Source: Deltaproteobacteria bacterium RBG_16_54_11
GTDB lineage: Bacteria > Desulfobacterota > B13-G15 > RBG-16-54-18
DNA: 23,248 nt
Direction of reading: 5' to 3'
Assembly (NCBI GenBank): GCA_001797905.1
Contig: MGQS01000001.1
Coordinates: forward strand, 1 to 23,248
Shown: positions 1 to 6,532 of the stretch, piece by piece
How positions within the stretch are numbered: position 1 is the first letter of the stretch
How the letters are laid out: each line of letters starts with the position of its first letter
Translations under genes and position numbers: made by a program
Notes under the pieces: generated by a model
Database searches by the model: none
Told to the model about the DNA's origin: nothing
Seen by the model: only the letters and a program-made list of their open reading frames with translations

Positions 1-2
1 AT

Positions 3-872
3 GAGCGCGTCCGCAGCATCGCGGTGTGGCTTTATTTCGGGGGCAAGCACGTCTTCCTGCAGGACGCCAATTCCATCACCGTAAAGACACCGGCGTTGAT
101 CGAGATCCTCGAATTTTTGAAAGAACAATTCCCCCAGGTGGAGCGCGTTACCAGTTACGGGAGAGCAAAGACCATTGCTACGGGGAAGAGCGTCGAGGAG
201 CTGAAAGAACTGAAAAAGGCTGGCCTGACTCGGTTGCATGTCGGGCTGGAGACAGGCTGGGACTTCCTGCTGGCGTATATGAACAAAGGGGTAACGGCCG
301 CCGAACACATCGAGGCCGGTCTTAAGGTGATGGCATCCGGCATTGAGCTCTCGGAGTATGTGATCCTGGGGCTGGGAGGGAAGCAATGGTGGGAAGAGCA
401 TGCCAGAGAGACGGCCAAGGTATTAAACCGGATCAACCCCCATTTCATCCGCCTGCGCAGTTTAAAGGTCCTCCCCCCCATGACCTTGCAGCAAAAGATC
501 GACGAGGGTACGTTTGTGCTCCAAACGGAAGAGGAGATGATCGTTGAGGAGCGACTTTTGATAGATGCTCTCCATGGGATCACCAGCACCTTCTTGAGCG
601 ATCATATTCTCAACCTGCTCTCGGAGATCGAAGGCAAGTTCCCCGATGACAAAGAACGCATGCTGAAGATCATCGATACATTTCTGGCCCTCCCGGCTGA
701 GAAGAAGCTCAATTTCCGCTTGGGCAAGCGGGCTGGCATCTATCAAACTATGGAAGATATGTCTGAGCCCGTATTGCATCGCCAGGTAGAGGAGCTGATT
801 GCAAAGCTCGAAGCACAGGCCCCCGGCGGCGTAGAGGGCTCCATCGCCCGGATAAAAGAGACCTACCTGTAA
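3..872 (+). CDS. Radical SAM protein, 5' end cut by window edge
   Basis: The frame is open from base 3, upstream of a GTG at 24, so the gene starts outside the window and the cluster-binding cysteines are not visible. The visible part matches, segment by segment, the paralogue at 1737-2660: a VFLQDANS segment, VERVTSYGRAKTI, RLHVGLETG (a typical radical SAM strand), then NRINPHFIRLRSL. It therefore keeps the distal half of the radical SAM barrel plus a C-terminal tail about 40 residues longer than the paralogue's. Radical SAM enzymes cleave S-adenosylmethionine with a [4Fe-4S] cluster; the substrate cannot be told here. A PilZ-like gene separates the two paralogues. The family call is secure, the function unknown. 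Confidence 0.85.
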   Translation, partial: ERVRSIAVWLYFGGKHVFLQDANSITVKTPALIEILEFLKEQFPQVERVTSYGRAKTIATGKSVEELKELKKAGLTRLHVGLETGWDFLLAYMNKGVTAAEHIEAGLKVMASGIELSEYVILGLGGKQWWEEHARETAKVLNRINPHFIRLRSLKVLPPMTLQQKIDEGTFVLQTEEEMIVEERLLIDALHGITSTFLSDHILNLLSEIEGKFPDDKERMLKIIDTFLALPAEKKLNFRLGKRAGIYQTMEDMSEPVLHRQVEELIAKLEAQAPGGVEGSIARIKETYL

Positions 873-972
873 TGCCGCGTAGTTTCTATTGATATTTTGT
901 TTCGACCGCTTTACTTCCTCAGCCGAACTCAAGATTGACTTTTCTCTCTCATATGCGTTAAGGTGAGAACCA

Positions 973-1401
973 ATGGATATGAGTGTCATAAAGAGGCTGT
1001 GGCGCAGAAGGACGATCGAGCAGGGGAGGTGTTTCAAGACGCGGGTCTCGATGTCGGGCAGGATGCGGCTTTTTGACCTTGACCCGGGGAAAGGGCTCAC
1101 CTCGTGGATTGAGGGAAGCACGAGGGAGTTGGCTGAGGACGGCTTTGTGATAGAGGTTGATCGCGTCATGGTAGACGGCTTTCATATCTTTACCGATGCC
1201 ATGAAGCAGGGGAGGAGGCTAGAGCTCGAATGGGAGCTCCCGGCAGAGGGTGGTTCGCTCACGGGAAAAGGGCGGGTCCTCTGGTTCAAGCTGGCGCCTG
1301 ATGGCTCATCCCATCCCTTCGAAGCCGGCGTGTTGTTGACGGAGATGGGCACTGAGCAGAGGGAACGGTGGCTTACGTTTACGAAGGGCCTGCCCGATTG
1401 A
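973..1401 (+). CDS. PilZ-like domain protein, divergent
   Basis: This is a 142-residue protein. The second half has the strand pattern of a PilZ beta-barrel: GRRLELEWELP, then GKGRVLWFKL, then FEAGVLLTEMG followed by a short helix. PilZ domains usually bind cyclic di-GMP through an RxxxR motif and a (D/N)xSxxG motif. Here the second motif reads ELAEDG, keeping only the final glycine, and no clear RxxxR is seen, so ligand binding is doubtful. The ATG at 973 has an AAGGTGAG ribosome site about 6 bases upstream; an ATG two codons later is possible. It lies between two radical SAM paralogues. The assignment rests on pattern only; a different small beta-barrel is possible. Confidence 0.6.
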   Translation: MDMSVIKRLWRRRTIEQGRCFKTRVSMSGRMRLFDLDPGKGLTSWIEGSTRELAEDGFVIEVDRVMVDGFHIFTDAMKQGRRLELEWELPAEGGSLTGKGRVLWFKLAPDGSSHPFEAGVLLTEMGTEQRERWLTFTKGLPD

Positions 1402-1736
1402 AGATTTTGTAAAGCTGAGTATCCTCCGGTAGCATAAAGATTTGTTTGAACTCTTTCCCGCGAAATGCGGGATCGAACTCTGACTTAATCGGCTTGCCCC
1501 TCACCTGCCGCCTTGCGGCCCCCTACCCCTGCTCCTCAAATTTTAAGTCTAAGGAAAGCAGGATGTCGCAAAGTGACACATTCGGATATTTTTATGCCGC
1601 CGGAGGTGACCCTTTGGTCAAAGGTGACTCTGGCCAAAAGGCCACCTTCGGTTTAGCCGTGACCCTTTGGTCAAAAGTCTTCGCCCGCAGGCAAGGGTAT
1701 TCCCCCTAAATGGGATAATAAAGGGTTTAAAAAGAT
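1402..1736 (+). repeat. Non-coding gap with hairpins and imperfect direct repeats
   Basis: This 335-base gap has no convincing gene. Perfect dyads are TCCCGC/GCGGGA (1456-1472), GCCGC/GCGGC (1507-1519), CCTTTG/CAAAGG (1611-1624) and TGGCC/GGCCA around AAAA (1631-1644). The last is extended by AAGGTG (1621-1626) and CACCTT (1643-1648) across a bulge. A 17-base unit, GTGACCCTTTGGTCAAA, occurs exactly at 1606-1622 and 1659-1675, with a degenerate copy at 1624-1639. No T-run follows any of the hairpins, so they do not look like ordinary terminators. An 87-codon open frame crosses the region but shows no recognisable protein features. Confidence 0.65.
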
Positions 1737-2660
1737 ATGGCTATCGGCAGATTGAGATTAAAAGACAGGGGCTATGATTTCCCCCCGTACAGGCCGCCGA
1801 GCGAGGCCTACAGCCTCTTGCTGCGCGTTACCAGGGGGTGTCCGTGGAATAAGTGCCTCTTCTGCTCCATGTATAAGGATATCCCCTTTGAGCGCCGACC
1901 CCTCGAGGAGATCAAGGAGGATATCGAACAAGCAGCGCGGCTCTATGGTGAATCAGCCCGCACTGCCTTTATCGGGGATTCCAACAGCCTCGTGACAAAG
2001 ACCGAACTCCTCTCCGAGGTCCTGCGCTCCCTGTACGCCTCTTTCCCCCGTCTGGAGCGCGTCACCAGCTATGCCCGCGCCCAGACCATCGCGAAGAAGG
2101 ACCTGGATGATTTAAAACAGCTGCGCAAGGCAGGATTGGTGCGCCTGCACGTGGGGCTTGAAACCGGCGATGCAGAGACCCTGGAGTTTATCCAAAAGGG
2201 CGCTACCCCGGAGGAGCAGATAGAGGCAGGACTCAAGGCGAAAGAGGCGGGTTTCGAGCTCTCCCTCTATATCCTGCTTGGGATCGGCGGCATCCGGCGC
2301 TGGAAGGAGCATGCCGACGGTACCGCACGGGTCCTCAATAAGATCGATCCGCACTTTATCAGGGTGAGGAACCTCGTGCCTCAGCCTGGATCACCTCTCC
2401 ATGAAATGAAACAAAGGGGAGAATTCAGCGTGCCTTCTCCTGAGCTGATCCTGGAAGAGGAAAAAAGGATCATCGAAGGCCTCGAAGTCACCTCCGAGTT
2501 TCTCAGCGATCACATCTCCAACTATCTCCCCTTAAATGGCCAGATGCCCTCTGACAAGGCAACCTTGCTTCAGACATTGGGACAGGAGCTCGAAGCCCTG
2601 CGCACAGATCCTGCCCTTTGCGAGGAGTACCGACAAAAGGAGTTCTTAAGAAATCTCTAG
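1737..2660 (+). CDS. Radical SAM protein with CX4CX2C cluster motif
   Basis: This is a complete 307-residue protein. The N-terminus carries RGCPWNKCLFC with cysteines at 35, 40 and 43. The spacing is CX4CX2C rather than the usual CX3CX2C, and the three cysteines would ligate the [4Fe-4S] cluster that binds S-adenosylmethionine. Downstream are GDSNS (about 80), RVTSYARAQTI (about 104), RLHVGLETGD (about 135) and LYILLGIGG (about 174), in the order of a radical SAM TIM-barrel. No B12-binding or TRAM domain is attached. It is a clear paralogue of the truncated gene at the window start. The upstream ribosome site is weak (AAAAAG), but the start is fixed by the near-N-terminal cysteine motif. The substrate is unknown. 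Confidence 0.9.
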   Translation: MAIGRLRLKDRGYDFPPYRPPSEAYSLLLRVTRGCPWNKCLFCSMYKDIPFERRPLEEIKEDIEQAARLYGESARTAFIGDSNSLVTKTELLSEVLRSLYASFPRLERVTSYARAQTIAKKDLDDLKQLRKAGLVRLHVGLETGDAETLEFIQKGATPEEQIEAGLKAKEAGFELSLYILLGIGGIRRWKEHADGTARVLNKIDPHFIRVRNLVPQPGSPLHEMKQRGEFSVPSPELILEEEKRIIEGLEVTSEFLSDHISNYLPLNGQMPSDKATLLQTLGQELEALRTDPALCEEYRQKEFLRNL

Positions 2661-2770
2661 GAAAGATACAGGTAAGGGGGGTTGGCAAGGGAAAAGGGCA
2701 CTGATTTGTATCAATATAACTTCATGTGTTTAGTGAAATATGTTATATAACTCATTGTAATAAAATGATT

Positions 2771-3739
2771 TTATGCCTCTGTCGATAAGCTCCTTATTTT
2801 ATCGGCGAGTTGGAGGGCGACGGTGCCTAATTTTCTCTTTTTGTCCTCCAGGCATTCACGACCGATCTTCCTGCATACCTCTTCCACCTTTTCAATATAT
2901 CCTTTGCCATCTCCCAATGTTTTGGCAAGGGGGAGGAGTTTGTAAAAGGATCGCACGGTATCTTGATATCTATTCTTGTAATAGCCATCCATGCCGCATG
3001 CATAGAGGTAGAGACCTTTGAGCCCTTGATCCTGGGCCCTGTATTTCTGGGCTTGGCTAAAAAATTGGGCAGCCAAATCGTAGTGTTCACTTGCCAAGTA
3101 GCTCCTTCCCTCGACATCATAGGCCTCGCCGAGGCCTCCTGAAAACATATCCGCGATTATCTCCAACCCCCTCCTTCTGCCGAAGGCCTGCTGCAGGAGG
3201 TCCTTGTTGCGCAACAAAAATTTGATGAGCACGGCGTTATCCTTATAGCGGGGGAGTAGGTGGGCAAGTTGTTCGAGGGTGTCTCGAAAGAGCCGCTTGG
3301 TTTCCGTCATGCTTTCCGCCAACCGCTTCTCGGTCTTCGCCCCGATCTTCATAAACTCTTGAAGCAGATTCCTCTCATAATCCGACGCCTGCTGACTGTC
3401 CTGGATCTGCAGGTAACGAGGTTTGTATACCTTCAGTTGGTAGAGGTTTTCCCGTAGTTTCATGGCTTCATGGAAGATAGAGCCTATGGCGAGGTCCAAC
3501 AATTTTTCCTCATCGCTGCTTTGTTCTTCCCCCTGATATCGGAAGAGCATATGGCACGATTCTTTCAAATTGAAGAGAGGGACGGTGGGGTCTTTGTCAG
3601 TGACAAACTCTTCTACGTCGTCAAAGCTCAAGGTTTGTGCCTTGTATTTTTTATAGATGGACTGGAAGCGGTTGTGAGAAAACAGATAGTCCCTTACGAT
3701 CTCCAGTATAATCCATTTTTTCTTGTCTGGATTTTTCAT
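2771..3739 (-). CDS. Protein of unknown function with TPR-like C-terminal part
   Basis: I do not recognise this 322-residue protein. It is highly charged and mostly helical, with no signal peptide and no membrane segment, so it is probably cytoplasmic. Residues about 215-300 contain helix pairs of TPR type (YLASEHYDLAAQFFSQAQKY, then YYKNRYQDTVRSFYKLLPLA). It lies 44 bases downstream of the TPR gene ending at 3784 and is read in the same direction, so the two probably form one transcript from the promoter near 4730-4757. The ribosome site is weak, consistent with translation following the upstream gene. Its position next to the Roadblock/PATAN genes hints at a scaffold role, but that is a guess. 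Confidence 0.75.
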   Translation of the reverse strand: MKNPDKKKWIILEIVRDYLFSHNRFQSIYKKYKAQTLSFDDVEEFVTDKDPTVPLFNLKESCHMLFRYQGEEQSSDEEKLLDLAIGSIFHEAMKLRENLYQLKVYKPRYLQIQDSQQASDYERNLLQEFMKIGAKTEKRLAESMTETKRLFRDTLEQLAHLLPRYKDNAVLIKFLLRNKDLLQQAFGRRRGLEIIADMFSGGLGEAYDVEGRSYLASEHYDLAAQFFSQAQKYRAQDQGLKGLYLYACGMDGYYKNRYQDTVRSFYKLLPLAKTLGDGKGYIEKVEEVCRKIGRECLEDKKRKLGTVALQLADKIRSLSTEA

Positions 3740-3783
3740 TGTCGAAATGCTCTATGCTGACTAAGAGAGTGATCGCAGGGCCG

Positions 3784-4704
3784 TCAGACACCCCGCACTT
3801 GTTCTTTCAGTTTTTGTACCTTCGATTCAAACTCAACTGAGGCCTTTCCTCCCTTGAGTTCGATCACCTTGTTGAAGGCCTCCAGGGCATCTTTCATCTG
3901 TCCGCCTTCCTCAAAGGCCAGCCCCAATTGATAATAGATGTCTTCATACTGCTTCGTAACGAGGGGCTTTATTTTCAATCCTTTCTTTAAATTTTCTATT
4001 GCTTCATTATGATTACCCATTTCTCGATAGCACATCCCAAGCATGAGATAACCGTAAAACTCCTGATTGGGGTCAGCGAGCGCGATCTTAAATTCTTCTA
4101 TGGCCTTTTGCAGGAGGCCCATCTCTTTAAAGGCGATTCCCAAATGGTAGTGCGTTTGGTAATCATCTTGCCTCAATTGGGCTGATAGTTGTCGTTGCAG
4201 TTCCTGTAAGATAGCGTTCCAAACCGGATCCTTCTCCCTCGTGCTATCTTCGACGACCTTCTTTTCAGGGGCGCTGGCTTTGGCCGCCTTGGTTTCGATC
4301 ATCTTTAAGCCATCACGCGCCTTCTTATCTTTGGAATCGATCTCCAGGACCTTGTGATACTGAAGCTTGGCCTCACCGAAGAGACCGCGCCTATAGTAGA
4401 GATCCGCGAGTTTATAATATGAATCGATCATACCGGGGTTCAGTACGAGTATCCTTTTGAACATTGCGATGGCCTTTAAATCCAGCTCTTCCCCAATATA
4501 GTGCTCTCCTATTTTGAAGTACTCTTTAACGGCCTTATCTAGGTTCCCCCGTCGCAAATAGAGATCGCCGAGCCTGATCCTCGTCTTGATGTCGCCCGGG
4601 TCTTTGTCTAAGATCCGTTGATATTCTTTGATGGTCTTTTTCAGACCTTTTGTTTGTGTGATCTTTTGAGCGAGCTCGAAGATCCTATCCTTATCCCCGA
4701 CCAT
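3784..4704 (-). CDS. Tetratricopeptide repeat protein
   Basis: This 306-residue protein is almost entirely TPR units. Visible repeats include IRLGDLYLRRGNLDKAVKEY, YKLADLYYRRGLFGEAKLQY, YHLGIAFKEMGLLQKAIEEF, LMLGMCYREMGNHNEAIENL and YQLGLAFEEGGQMKDALEAF. A charged linker at about 142-160 splits them into an N-terminal and a C-terminal block. TPR arrays bind protein partners and have no catalytic role. There is no signal peptide or membrane segment, so it is probably cytoplasmic. The ATG at 4702-4704 has a strong ribosome site (GGGAGAGG on the minus strand). It is the first gene of a leftward pair, transcribed divergently from the Roadblock gene at 4990. The partner is unknown. Confidence 0.92.
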   Translation of the reverse strand: MVGDKDRIFELAQKITQTKGLKKTIKEYQRILDKDPGDIKTRIRLGDLYLRRGNLDKAVKEYFKIGEHYIGEELDLKAIAMFKRILVLNPGMIDSYYKLADLYYRRGLFGEAKLQYHKVLEIDSKDKKARDGLKMIETKAAKASAPEKKVVEDSTREKDPVWNAILQELQRQLSAQLRQDDYQTHYHLGIAFKEMGLLQKAIEEFKIALADPNQEFYGYLMLGMCYREMGNHNEAIENLKKGLKIKPLVTKQYEDIYYQLGLAFEEGGQMKDALEAFNKVIELKGGKASVEFESKVQKLKEQVRGV

Positions 4705-4726
4705 TGACCTCTCCCGTGGTGCTTAT

Positions 4727-4757
4727 ATTATATCCGAAAAAATGATCTAGTTGTCAA
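4727..4757 (-). promoter_or_regulatory. Sigma-70 promoter for the leftward TPR operon
   Basis: Read on the minus strand, a perfect TTGACA (4752-4757) is followed 19 bases later by a perfect TATAAT (4727-4732). Transcription would start near 4720, leaving a short leader with the GGGAGAGG ribosome site before the ATG at 4704. The 19-base spacer is longer than the optimal 17 and may lower basal activity. Confidence 0.7.
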
Positions 4758-4774
4758 GGGAAACCTCGTTTCCC
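4758..4774. promoter_or_regulatory. Palindrome abutting the -35 box, candidate operator
   Basis: GGGAAAC and GTTTCCC form a perfect 7-base dyad around CTC. It lies directly against the -35 hexamer of the leftward promoter, on its upstream side, centred about 46 bases before the predicted start of transcription. Activators commonly bind at that distance. The protein that might bind is not identifiable. Confidence 0.45.
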
Positions 4775-4828
4775 GCTATTCAGCGTATTTTTTGAGAAAG
4801 CGGGTGCTTTCAGTTGGCCCTAGAAAAA

Positions 4829-4847
4829 GGCCGCAAGCTAAGCGGTC
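4829..4847. repeat. Small hairpin in the divergent intergenic region
   Basis: GGCCGC and GCGGTC enclose AAGCTAA, giving a six-pair stem if one G-U pair is allowed. It lies in the 285-base gap between the divergent genes starting at 4704 and 4990. TTGGCC occurs on either side (4814-4819 and 4853-4858). There is no T-run directly behind the stem. Function unknown. Confidence 0.35.
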
Positions 4848-4944
4848 GATAATTGGCCATTTTTTATCAGCACTGGGTGAAAAAGCGTCACTCCCGCGCA
4901 CCGCATCTCACCGCGTTTGTGTTTTTCTTTTTAACTTCAATTAG

Positions 4945-4973
4945 TTACCAAGTTGCCAATTTTGGTATATAAA
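4945..4973 (+). promoter_or_regulatory. Possible sigma-70 promoter for the Roadblock gene
   Basis: TTACCA (4945-4950) is followed after 17 bases by TATAAA (4968-4973). A second candidate pairs TTGCCA (4953-4958) with TAAAAT (4978-4983) at 19 bases. Either would start transcription within about 10 bases of the ATG at 4990, leaving little or no leader. Confidence 0.45.
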
Positions 4974-4989
4974 TTGCTAAAATATAAGT

Positions 4990-5427
4990 ATGAGCATCGA
5001 TTTGACCGAACTTAACAAGATCCCAGGGGTAACGGATTCCTTTATCTATAGTAAAGGGGGTCAATTGCTGGTGCCACAACTCCAATACAAGGATGAACGG
5101 ATCGAGCATTTCGGGAAGGAAGTGGCCCTGTGCTCAGCTATCTTGGAAAAGATGAGACAGGAGGTCGATTATATCGAGTTAGTATATGAAGATAGACACC
5201 TTATCATCCAGATAGCTGCGAATTTTTTTATCCTGGTCCTTTGTGAGGATACTGCCGACACTACCTTAATTAAACTTACTTTAAACGTGATCAGCGATGA
5301 TGCAAAGAGCGACAAGGATATTCAGAAATCTCTCCGCAAGTCAGCGGCAAAGGTAGATCTCCTGGCTAAGGCTCAAGAGGAATCGGAGTTGCAGGATTTT
5401 TTTAAAAAGTTGAAAATCACCGCATAG
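4990..5427 (+). CDS. Roadblock/LC7 domain protein
   Basis: This is a 145-residue cytoplasmic protein. Residues about 5-105 follow the Roadblock/LC7 pattern: a helix, IPGVTDSFIYSKGGQLL (strand and turn), a central helix (FGKEVALCSAILEKMRQ), then VDYIELVYEDRHLIIQIA and NFFILVLCE as the last strands. A charged tail of about 40 residues follows. Roadblock proteins dimerise and regulate small GTPases; MglB is one. Here the MglA-type GTPase is encoded about 4 kb downstream. No Shine-Dalgarno sequence precedes the ATG (the preceding bases are A/T only), so translation may be leaderless. It is followed after 12 bases by a DUF4388 gene with a strong ribosome site, so the two probably share a transcript. 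Confidence 0.85.
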   Translation: MSIDLTELNKIPGVTDSFIYSKGGQLLVPQLQYKDERIEHFGKEVALCSAILEKMRQEVDYIELVYEDRHLIIQIAANFFILVLCEDTADTTLIKLTLNVISDDAKSDKDIQKSLRKSAAKVDLLAKAQEESELQDFFKKLKITA

Positions 5428-5439
5428 GAGGAGTGTCAA

Positions 5440-6228
5440 ATGCCAGAGGCATTCTCAGGCAGCGTTTCACAATTTAAGGTTATCGATATTGTGAGGCTGT
5501 TGGCGTCTGAGGGGAAAACAGGGGTGTTGAGCATTCAGAGGGGTAAAGAGAAGGGCGAGCTCTACGTTAACAAAGGAGCTCTTGTCCACGCTATCTGCAA
5601 AGATGGCGTAGGCGAGGAAGCGGTTTTTGCCATTCTCACCTGGGCGGACGGCAACTTTAACTTTACCCCAAATGCTACGAGCGAGGAAAAAACGATCGAG
5701 AAGAACACCCTTTCACTGCTCGAGGAAAAGATCAAGCAACTCGAGGAGTGGCAACAGATCAAAGAGATCATTTCCTCTCAAGACATAGTGTTTAAACTAT
5801 CTTCAAAGCGTGCCCCTGATGAGGTACGACTCAAACATGACTCGTGGTCGGTATTATCGCAGATCGACGGTAAAAAGACGGTAGGGAATATATCGGATGA
5901 GTTAAAAATGGGGGAATACGATACTGCGCGGAACCTCTATAAACTTTTTTCGTCAGGGCTGATAGAAGTAGCGACGGCGCCGCAACGAAAGGCGAAAAAG
6001 GTCGTTGATGGGGGATTTTTCGACCTTGTGGAGAAAGAGTTGGCGGAGATCATAGGACCCGTGGCCCCCGTTATATTAGACGAAGAGATTAAAGATATGG
6101 GGGAGGAAAGGAACAGTTTCCCCGTGGATAAGGTATCGCTGTTGGTGGAAAAGGTTAGCGGAGAGATCGCCGATGACACGCAACGGATCGCGTTTCAAAA
6201 AACGACCCTCAGCGCCCTCAGGGGCTAG
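5440..6228 (+). CDS. DUF4388 (PATAN) domain protein
   Basis: This is a 262-residue cytoplasmic protein. Residues 1-78 form a DUF4388/PATAN domain: the F.G....F.....V.LL....KTGVL.I start, GELYVNKGALVHA (about 39-51), a helix, and WADGNFNF (about 68-75). A helical linker (85-112) leads to a winged-helix-like part (about 130-178, SVLSQIDGKKTVGNISDEL). A C-terminal helical part (about 190-262) starts GFFDLVEKELAEIIGP, which I do not assign. PATAN domains are found with receivers and GTPase regulators and are thought to act as protein adaptors. The ATG has a strong AGGAGG directly after the stop of the upstream Roadblock gene, indicating co-transcription and close coupling. Confidence 0.87.
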   Translation: MPEAFSGSVSQFKVIDIVRLLASEGKTGVLSIQRGKEKGELYVNKGALVHAICKDGVGEEAVFAILTWADGNFNFTPNATSEEKTIEKNTLSLLEEKIKQLEEWQQIKEIISSQDIVFKLSSKRAPDEVRLKHDSWSVLSQIDGKKTVGNISDELKMGEYDTARNLYKLFSSGLIEVATAPQRKAKKVVDGGFFDLVEKELAEIIGPVAPVILDEEIKDMGEERNSFPVDKVSLLVEKVSGEIADDTQRIAFQKTTLSALRG

Positions 6229-6532
6229 TAAGGACGAGAGGAATATTCAGCGCCAACTACCCTTTTAAAGAAGATTCAAGATGCCGTGTTAAAGATTCAC
6301 GCCGGGCACCCAGCCTTGAAGGCTGACAATCTCTCCCAAGATAACCTCCGGACATCAATAAAAAATCCGGCTAAAGAATGCCAGTGGCCTTGAGTAACAC
6401 GTTTCATACTGTGACAAGCAAATTGTTTCTTACCAATATATTTTATTTGACAAATAAGGGCAAAAAGAGGTAAGCTATAGCGCACAGAAGGACAGCAATC
6501 GTAGGGAAGACGGGATTCTCAGGAGATAAGAT
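6229..6532 (+). other. Intergenic region with short dyads
   Basis: This 304-base gap has no gene. It holds CAGCCTT/AAGGCTG separated by one base (6311-6325), a CCGGA/TCCGG pair (6348-6370) and a TTGACA near its right end. Neither dyad has a T-run. A search by eye for the conserved cores of cyclic di-GMP riboswitches found nothing convincing. Confidence 0.5.
6447..6476 (+). promoter_or_regulatory. Possible sigma-70 promoter
   Basis: A perfect TTGACA (6447-6452) is followed after 18 bases by TAAGCT (6471-6476), a poor -10 box; TATAGC (6476-6481) is an alternative at an unfavourable distance. It would serve the receiver-PATAN-Roadblock gene at 6533 and probably the gene at 7674. Confidence 0.4.

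Noticed and set aside
462..1169. Long antisense open frame of 235 codons
   Set aside because: It runs opposite to the radical SAM and PilZ-like genes, shows no family features, and has the residue make-up of a shadow frame.
1446..1709. 87-codon open frame between the PilZ-like and radical SAM genes
   Set aside because: It spans the hairpin and repeat cluster, has no recognisable protein motif, and its length is explained by chance in a gap without stops.
6290..6375. Possible cyclic di-GMP riboswitch ahead of the receiver fusion gene
   Set aside because: The conserved core sequences of the two known classes are not present; only short unrelated dyads are seen.
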